Shown here in pieces: positions 35,691-39,807 of a stretch of 39,807 nt of DNA. The stretch's first letter is position 1; each line of letters begins with the position of its first letter. The position numbers and the translations under genes were made by a program. This DNA is from Candidatus Zhuqueibacterota bacterium (GTDB taxonomy: Bacteria > Zhuqueibacterota > Zhuqueibacteria > Residuimicrobiales > Residuimicrobiaceae): positions 1 to 39,807 of the forward strand of contig CAUJEL010000050.1 of NCBI GenBank assembly GCA_963169875.1, read 5' to 3'. The notes below the pieces were generated by a model, which was given only the letters and a program-made list of their open reading frames with translations, ran no database searches and was not told where the DNA came from.

Positions 35691-38558
35691 ATGAAAAAAT
35701 CACTATTACTCTGGCTAATTTATATTTTATCTGTATCGGCAGCTGCAGAAATCCAGATCATTCCGCAGCCGCTGGAACTGCAAACCTTACCTGGAACTTA
35801 TACACTCTCTGCGTCCACGCAAATATTCTATGATGCCTCCATCGCCGGACTCGACGGTTACGTCCTGCGTTTTGCCGAAAAGCTGCGCGTGGTGACTGGC
35901 TTGCCGCTGCCAACTGCGCCGCTCACTGCAGGTGCTGCGACAACCGATATCATTGTTTTTGACAGCGCTGGCGTGAGCCCTGAATGGGGGGATGAGGGCT
36001 ATCAACTGCAAGTCACGTCCGCTGGCGTGCATATGATCGCCCAGGCGCCCCCTGGTTTCTTTTATGCCGCACAGACCCTCTATCAACTCCTGCCGGTTGA
36101 AGTGGAAAGCAAATCCGCTCATCCCGATATGGTCTGGAGCCTGCCGGGTGTGCTCATAACCGATTCGCCACGGTTTCGCTGGCGCGGCATGCATCTGGAC
36201 GTCTGCCGCCATTTTTTCTCTGTGGATTTTGTCAAGAAATACATCGACATGCTGGCGATGTACAAGATGAACGTTTTTCATTGGCACCTCACTGATGATC
36301 AGGGCTGGCGCATTGAGATCAAGAAATATCCCCTGCTCACCGATGTCGGCGCCTGGCGTAAAGGAACGCTCGGCGATGGCATTCCCCACGGCGGTTTTTA
36401 CACCCAGGCGGAAATTCGCGAAGTGGTCGCCTATGCGGCCGAACGCGCCATCACCATAGTGCCGGAAATCGAGATGCCGGGGCATTCCACCGCAGCCATC
36501 GCCGCCTATCCGTGGTTGAGTTGCACCGGCGCTGCCATTCCGGTACAAACCAATTGGGGCATCTTTGGCGATGTTTTTTGTCCGGGCAAGGAGACTACAT
36601 TTACTTTTCTTGAGGATGTTCTCAGCGAAGTGATGGAGCTGTTCCCCAGCCCCTTCATTCACGTCGGGGGCGACGAATGCCCCAAAGACCGCTGGCGCGC
36701 TCATGACCTTTGTCAAAAGCGGATGCAAGAGGAGGGATTGAACAGCGAGGCTGAATTGCAGAGCTATTTCACCCGCCGCATCGAGGCGTTTTTACGGGCT
36801 CATGGGCGCCGCCTTATCGGCTGGGACGAAATCCTCGAAGGTGGCATCGCGCCAAATGCCGCGGTGATGTCGTGGCGCGGTTTTGAAGGCGGCGTCGCAG
36901 CCGCTCGGTCCGGACACGAGGTGGTGATGTCACCTACTTCACACTGTTATTTTGACTACTATCAGGCGCAGCAGGGGGAACCCAAAGCCATCGGCGGCTA
37001 TGTGCCCATCGAGCAGGTTTACTCGCTGGAACCAGTGCCGTCGGCACTGACACCGGATGAAAGCCGGTTTATTCTCGGCGCCCAGGCCAATCTCTGGACC
37101 GAATATATCGCCACGGAACGCCACGCCGAGTATATGCTGTTCCCGCGCCTGTGTGCCCTCTCTGAAGTCGCCTGGACGCAAGTTTCCTTGCGTGATTATG
37201 AAGATTTTGACCGCCGCATGGAGGGCCACTTCAAGCGGCTTCAGGCCGCAGATATCAATGCCCGTTTCGAATCCTCTGCCTGGTTCGATGGCAGTTCAGC
37301 GCCGCAAGCTTATGGCGAACTGGTATTCAGCGGCGCCGATCCCCGGTCGGGGTTGCGGATCGGCGAGGGCGCCCGTATCGGCAGCGACGGCGTCCTGTGG
37401 ATTCAAACGGGCACGAACTCTAACAGCAGTGTCTCCTGGACGCTCCTTGATGTAGAGGATATGCGTGCCACGATTCCGTTCTTCAGCCTGACGATCTCGT
37501 ACAAAGTGCAATCGGGTTGCGATACCCTCTTTTTCGGATTGGTCTCTCAAAATGGAAAACGGTTTTACACGCCCATTCTGCCATCCGCTGCCAACTTTGA
37601 CTACAAATGGCACACCCTCACCAAACCACTGCGCGAATTTACAGCGGAAGCAGGATTTGACAGTACGCAGGTAGTTCAGATTTCCATGTGGTGCAATCAG
37701 AGCAAGGATAACATCTGGATCTTCCTGGCGGATTTGTGGAAGGGCTCGCCCTCCTCATATCCCGCACCGCATCCCCCTATCATCTTTTTTGATGGGTTTG
37801 ATTATAATCAGACATTTCGGGTCAAAGGTTTTTCCAACGCAGCGGCCTCTGCTGTGGAAACCGGCGCTGGCTGCCGGCCGGGCACCAATGCCCTGCGCTG
37901 GCAGCCGTTGCCAAACATGACCAGCATGGTGCGCTGGCGTTTCGATCCACTGCTGGATATGCGCAATATACTGATCGACGATACGCTCAAGCTGGCGTTG
38001 AAAGCGCCGGTTGATGCTGATACGCTCAACATTTTGTGCACCAGCAAAAACCGTAAAAATGCCTCTTTCACACTGGATCGTTCCGCGGGTTATTTCGACG
38101 GCGCCTGGCACAACCTGCAAATCCCTTTGCGCAATTTCACCGCGGAGACGGATTTTGATACTTCACAGATCGAACTCTTTTCGTTCTCAACGCGGGTATC
38201 GCAAAGCGGCCTGAAATTTTACCTGTCCGATATCTGGATTGGACAGCCGTCTGACGAGACCGTTTCATCGGTTGCCGCGGCGGGCAAGCCATTGGGTGTG
38301 TTCCATCTGGCGCAGAATTATCCCAATCCATTCAATCCGCTCACGACCATTGCTTATCAGTTACCACAGCGTAGCCGTGTGCGTCTCACCATCCATAATG
38401 TGCTGGGACAGTGCGTCGCCACGCTGGTGGATGCACCGCAAGCGCAAGGCGAACATCATGTGCAATGGGATGCGCGCACAATCGCCTCGGGCCACTATTA
38501 CTGCCGCCTGCAGGTGAATGATTTCACGCAGATACGCAAAATGGTACTCATGCGCTAG
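35691..38558 (+). CDS. GH20 beta-N-acetylhexosaminidase with duplicated beta-sandwich modules and T9SS-type C-terminal domain
   Basis: A 955-residue exported GH20 enzyme. Signal peptide to about residue 19. A GH20b-like domain is followed by the catalytic barrel with FHWHLTDDQGWRIEIKKYP, IVPEIEMPGHS and HVGGDECPKDRW (catalytic pair Asp328-Glu329). Two tandem modules follow (about 541-688 and 697-850), each with a 'WH.L..PLR.FTAE..FD..Q' block (W640 and W806) and an '(F/Y)L.D.W.G.PS' end; I do not recognise this module, but its layout suggests a jelly-roll carbohydrate-binding domain. A FlgD-like sorting domain (NYPNPFNPLTTIAYQLP) closes the protein, so it is probably surface-displayed by T9SS, unlike the GH20 next to it. 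The next gene starts 13 bp after its stop. Confidence 0.93.
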   Translation: MKKSLLLWLIYILSVSAAAEIQIIPQPLELQTLPGTYTLSASTQIFYDASIAGLDGYVLRFAEKLRVVTGLPLPTAPLTAGAATTDIIVFDSAGVSPEWGDEGYQLQVTSAGVHMIAQAPPGFFYAAQTLYQLLPVEVESKSAHPDMVWSLPGVLITDSPRFRWRGMHLDVCRHFFSVDFVKKYIDMLAMYKMNVFHWHLTDDQGWRIEIKKYPLLTDVGAWRKGTLGDGIPHGGFYTQAEIREVVAYAAERAITIVPEIEMPGHSTAAIAAYPWLSCTGAAIPVQTNWGIFGDVFCPGKETTFTFLEDVLSEVMELFPSPFIHVGGDECPKDRWRAHDLCQKRMQEEGLNSEAELQSYFTRRIEAFLRAHGRRLIGWDEILEGGIAPNAAVMSWRGFEGGVAAARSGHEVVMSPTSHCYFDYYQAQQGEPKAIGGYVPIEQVYSLEPVPSALTPDESRFILGAQANLWTEYIATERHAEYMLFPRLCALSEVAWTQVSLRDYEDFDRRMEGHFKRLQAADINARFESSAWFDGSSAPQAYGELVFSGADPRSGLRIGEGARIGSDGVLWIQTGTNSNSSVSWTLLDVEDMRATIPFFSLTISYKVQSGCDTLFFGLVSQNGKRFYTPILPSAANFDYKWHTLTKPLREFTAEAGFDSTQVVQISMWCNQSKDNIWIFLADLWKGSPSSYPAPHPPIIFFDGFDYNQTFRVKGFSNAAASAVETGAGCRPGTNALRWQPLPNMTSMVRWRFDPLLDMRNILIDDTLKLALKAPVDADTLNILCTSKNRKNASFTLDRSAGYFDGAWHNLQIPLRNFTAETDFDTSQIELFSFSTRVSQSGLKFYLSDIWIGQPSDETVSSVAAAGKPLGVFHLAQNYPNPFNPLTTIAYQLPQRSRVRLTIHNVLGQCVATLVDAPQAQGEHHVQWDARTIASGHYYCRLQVNDFTQIRKMVLMR

Positions 38559-38571
38559 GGAGGAGAACACG

Positions 38572-39720
38572 ATGAATGACGAAAGACCTTTTTTTCTGAT
38601 GCTTGCTCTGTTGCTGCCCTTTGTATGGGCCCTGGTCGTTCCGGCGGTTCAAGGTGCAGCCCCCACTGTTTTGCGGCGCAAGGGTATCACCGATACCAAT
38701 TTTAATGAAACCGCCTATTTTGTCCTGGTTCCGGATGGGTGGAAAATAAAAGGATCTGTGAGTTACTCCCCGCCGCCGAATTTGAGCAAAACAGAAGTTT
38801 TACAGGTGGATAATGCCACGGAGACACGCGGGGTTGCTGTAATCAGGGGAGAAACCAGTTACACCTATGGGACAGGTCCGGTATGGCAAATGATGATGAA
38901 TAATCCAGCCTTCGATGGCACCTATAATGGTTTGCGCGTGCTGCCACCCATGCCAGCCGCAGATTTTGTTGAGCAGATGGTGCTGCCGCAGTTGCAGCAG
39001 CAGCTTCCCGACCTGGCGTTGACCGAAATCAAACCGGATATTGCAGCCATCAACGCAGCGCGAAAAAATGGTGAGAACACGCTGCACGGGCAGGCCGTCA
39101 TTCAAAGCGGCGGACGTTGGGAGTATGATGCGGTGCAATTCAAAGGCCGCTACAGCGAAAAAGGCGTGTCTTTCGACTTGTTCGGAGGTTTGCTCCTGAC
39201 CCGGGTCATCAATAGCATCGATGGCATGAGCATGAACATCAATTGGGGATTGACGACCTTATTCACATTATATACCGAGCGAGGTCAGATCGAAGAAGCG
39301 GCGCCCCTACTTGTGACCATCCTGAAAAGCATCCGTCTGAATCCGGGCTGGTATGTTAAATCGCAGAATTACCGCTACCGGGTCTGGCAGCAGGCGCGCG
39401 ATGCCCAGGCTGAAATCAGCAGCATCCTGGAAAGAAATAATAGAGCCATCCGCAGCAGCGACGGTGAGCGCGATGGCTTTTCTGAATATATCCGCGGCAC
39501 CGAGGTGTATAAAAATCCAGAAACCGGTGATTCTTATGAAGTGGGCAGCAGTTACGATCATGTCTGGTTCAACAAGAGCGGTGATGTTATTTTCAGCGAC
39601 AGTCCCAGTTATACACCCAATACTGATCCACGATTCAACAGCCAGAATTGGTCAGAAGGGGAAAAAAACGTAAGCATTCGGCCAAGCACACCCCACCAGG
39701 AAGGAGTGGGAGCGGCTTAG
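38572..39720 (+). CDS. Exported protein of unknown function, 3' end replaced by IS66 sequence
   Basis: A 382-residue product as it now reads, starting at ATG 38572 with a GGGAGGAGAA site. Signal peptide to about residue 29 (VVPAVQGA). The rest has the layout of uncharacterised secreted proteins that end in a conserved block; here FSEYIRGTEVYKNPETG, VWFNKSGDVIFSDSPSY and PNTDPRFNSQNW. I cannot assign a function. Codons from 39670 onward (16 residues, VSIRPSTPHQEGVGAA) lie inside the end of an IS66-type element, so only about the first 366 residues are native. The loss is small because the conserved block is retained, and the protein may still work. It is the last gene of the GH20 operon. Confidence 0.7.
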   Translation: MNDERPFFLMLALLLPFVWALVVPAVQGAAPTVLRRKGITDTNFNETAYFVLVPDGWKIKGSVSYSPPPNLSKTEVLQVDNATETRGVAVIRGETSYTYGTGPVWQMMMNNPAFDGTYNGLRVLPPMPAADFVEQMVLPQLQQQLPDLALTEIKPDIAAINAARKNGENTLHGQAVIQSGGRWEYDAVQFKGRYSEKGVSFDLFGGLLLTRVINSIDGMSMNINWGLTTLFTLYTERGQIEEAAPLLVTILKSIRLNPGWYVKSQNYRYRVWQQARDAQAEISSILERNNRAIRSSDGERDGFSEYIRGTEVYKNPETGDSYEVGSSYDHVWFNKSGDVIFSDSPSYTPNTDPRFNSQNWSEGEKNVSIRPSTPHQEGVGAA

Positions 39721-39807
39721 TTTTGGGAACGGATCTTCCAGTTCTGGGGCAGCAGATCAGCTAATTTGTGGAAGGGATAGTCCAGTATGGTCTGGAAGAC
39801 ATACTCC
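39670..39807 (-). mobile_element. Right end of an IS66-family insertion sequence, continuing beyond the window
   Basis: GTAAGCATTCGGCCAAGC at 39670 has the GTAAGC terminus typical of IS66 inverted repeats. The end of a transposase-like reading frame points at it from the right, with its stop 47 bp inside the element. IS66 elements make 8-bp target duplications; the eight bases before the end are AAAAAAAC (39662-39669). The other end is outside the window. Confidence 0.65.
39717..39807 (-). CDS. IS66-family transposase, C-terminal fragment (5' end outside window)
   Basis: The 29 visible residues, starting EYVFQTILDYPF and ending LLPQNWKIRSQN, fit the C-terminal tail of IS66 TnpC transposases, which typically have a 'YL..VL..I...P...ELLPWNW' pattern. 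The frame is open to the window edge and stops with TAA at 39717-39719, overlapping the last bases of the plus-strand gene. The catalytic DDE residues would lie outside the window. Assignment rests on this short tail plus the adjacent IS66-like terminus. Confidence 0.6.
   Translation of the reverse strand, partial: EYVFQTILDYPFHKLADLLPQNWKIRSQN

Noticed and set aside
38572-39720. Calling the last gene a pseudogene
   Set aside because: Only the final few native residues are replaced by IS sequence and the conserved C-terminal block is still present, so it may remain functional.

Overview
The window looks like a chromosomal contig from an uncultured member of the FCB superphylum outside classical Bacteroidetes (Calditrichota, KSB1-like or Ignavibacteria-like). 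The reasons are repeated C-terminal domains of the 'NYPNPFNP...' FlgD-like / type IX secretion (T9SS) sorting type on at least five proteins, a TonB-dependent receptor with an N-terminal carboxypeptidase-regulatory domain, a PorV/PorQ-family protein, and GC-rich genes separated by AT-rich spacers. The phylum is an inference. There is no rRNA, tRNA or housekeeping gene to test it.

Layout. 1-2801 (minus): a surface protein with six beta-sandwich repeats; its 3' end is partly duplicated at the window edge. 2802-4403: a long spacer, a small exported protein, a strong intrinsic terminator and a sigma70-like promoter. 4404-8097: a ROK regulator, a cytoplasmic GH130 phosphorylase and a GH47 alpha-mannosidase lipoprotein. 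8220-15735: TonB receptor, 1171-residue T9SS-type cargo and PorV-like protein. 15754-16121: three copies of a 126-bp palindrome-rich repeat. 16257-25901: GH29 fucosidase with PA14, a transglutaminase-fold protein with a PNGase-like C-H-D triad, a GH39 enzyme on the opposite strand, and an SGNH-like/FN3/CBM96 protein. 25992-27780 (minus): two gene fragments and an exported glycosyltransferase-like protein. 28060-39720: two more GH29 enzymes, a GH109-type oxidoreductase-fold glycosidase, two GH20 hexosaminidases and an exported protein of unknown function. The last gene is cut near its 3' end by the end of an IS66-family element that continues out of the window.

Function. Read together, this is a glycoprotein-glycan utilisation locus: GH29 (fucose), GH20 (HexNAc), GH109 (alpha-GalNAc) and GH47 (alpha-1,2-mannose) would trim N- and O-glycans outside the cytoplasm. 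The TonB receptor/PorV trio may bind or import the products, and cytoplasmic GH130 could phosphorolyse a beta-mannoside such as Man-beta-1,4-GlcNAc. No GH18 or GH85 endoglycosidase is visible, so the step that frees glycan from protein is unassigned. The secreted transglutaminase-fold protein at 18498-21557 (Cys343-His371-Asp385, GRCGEW and DHVW motifs) is the best candidate for it. That would be a T9SS-type surface PNGase and is the most interesting hypothesis here. All functions are read from sequence patterns without database searches.
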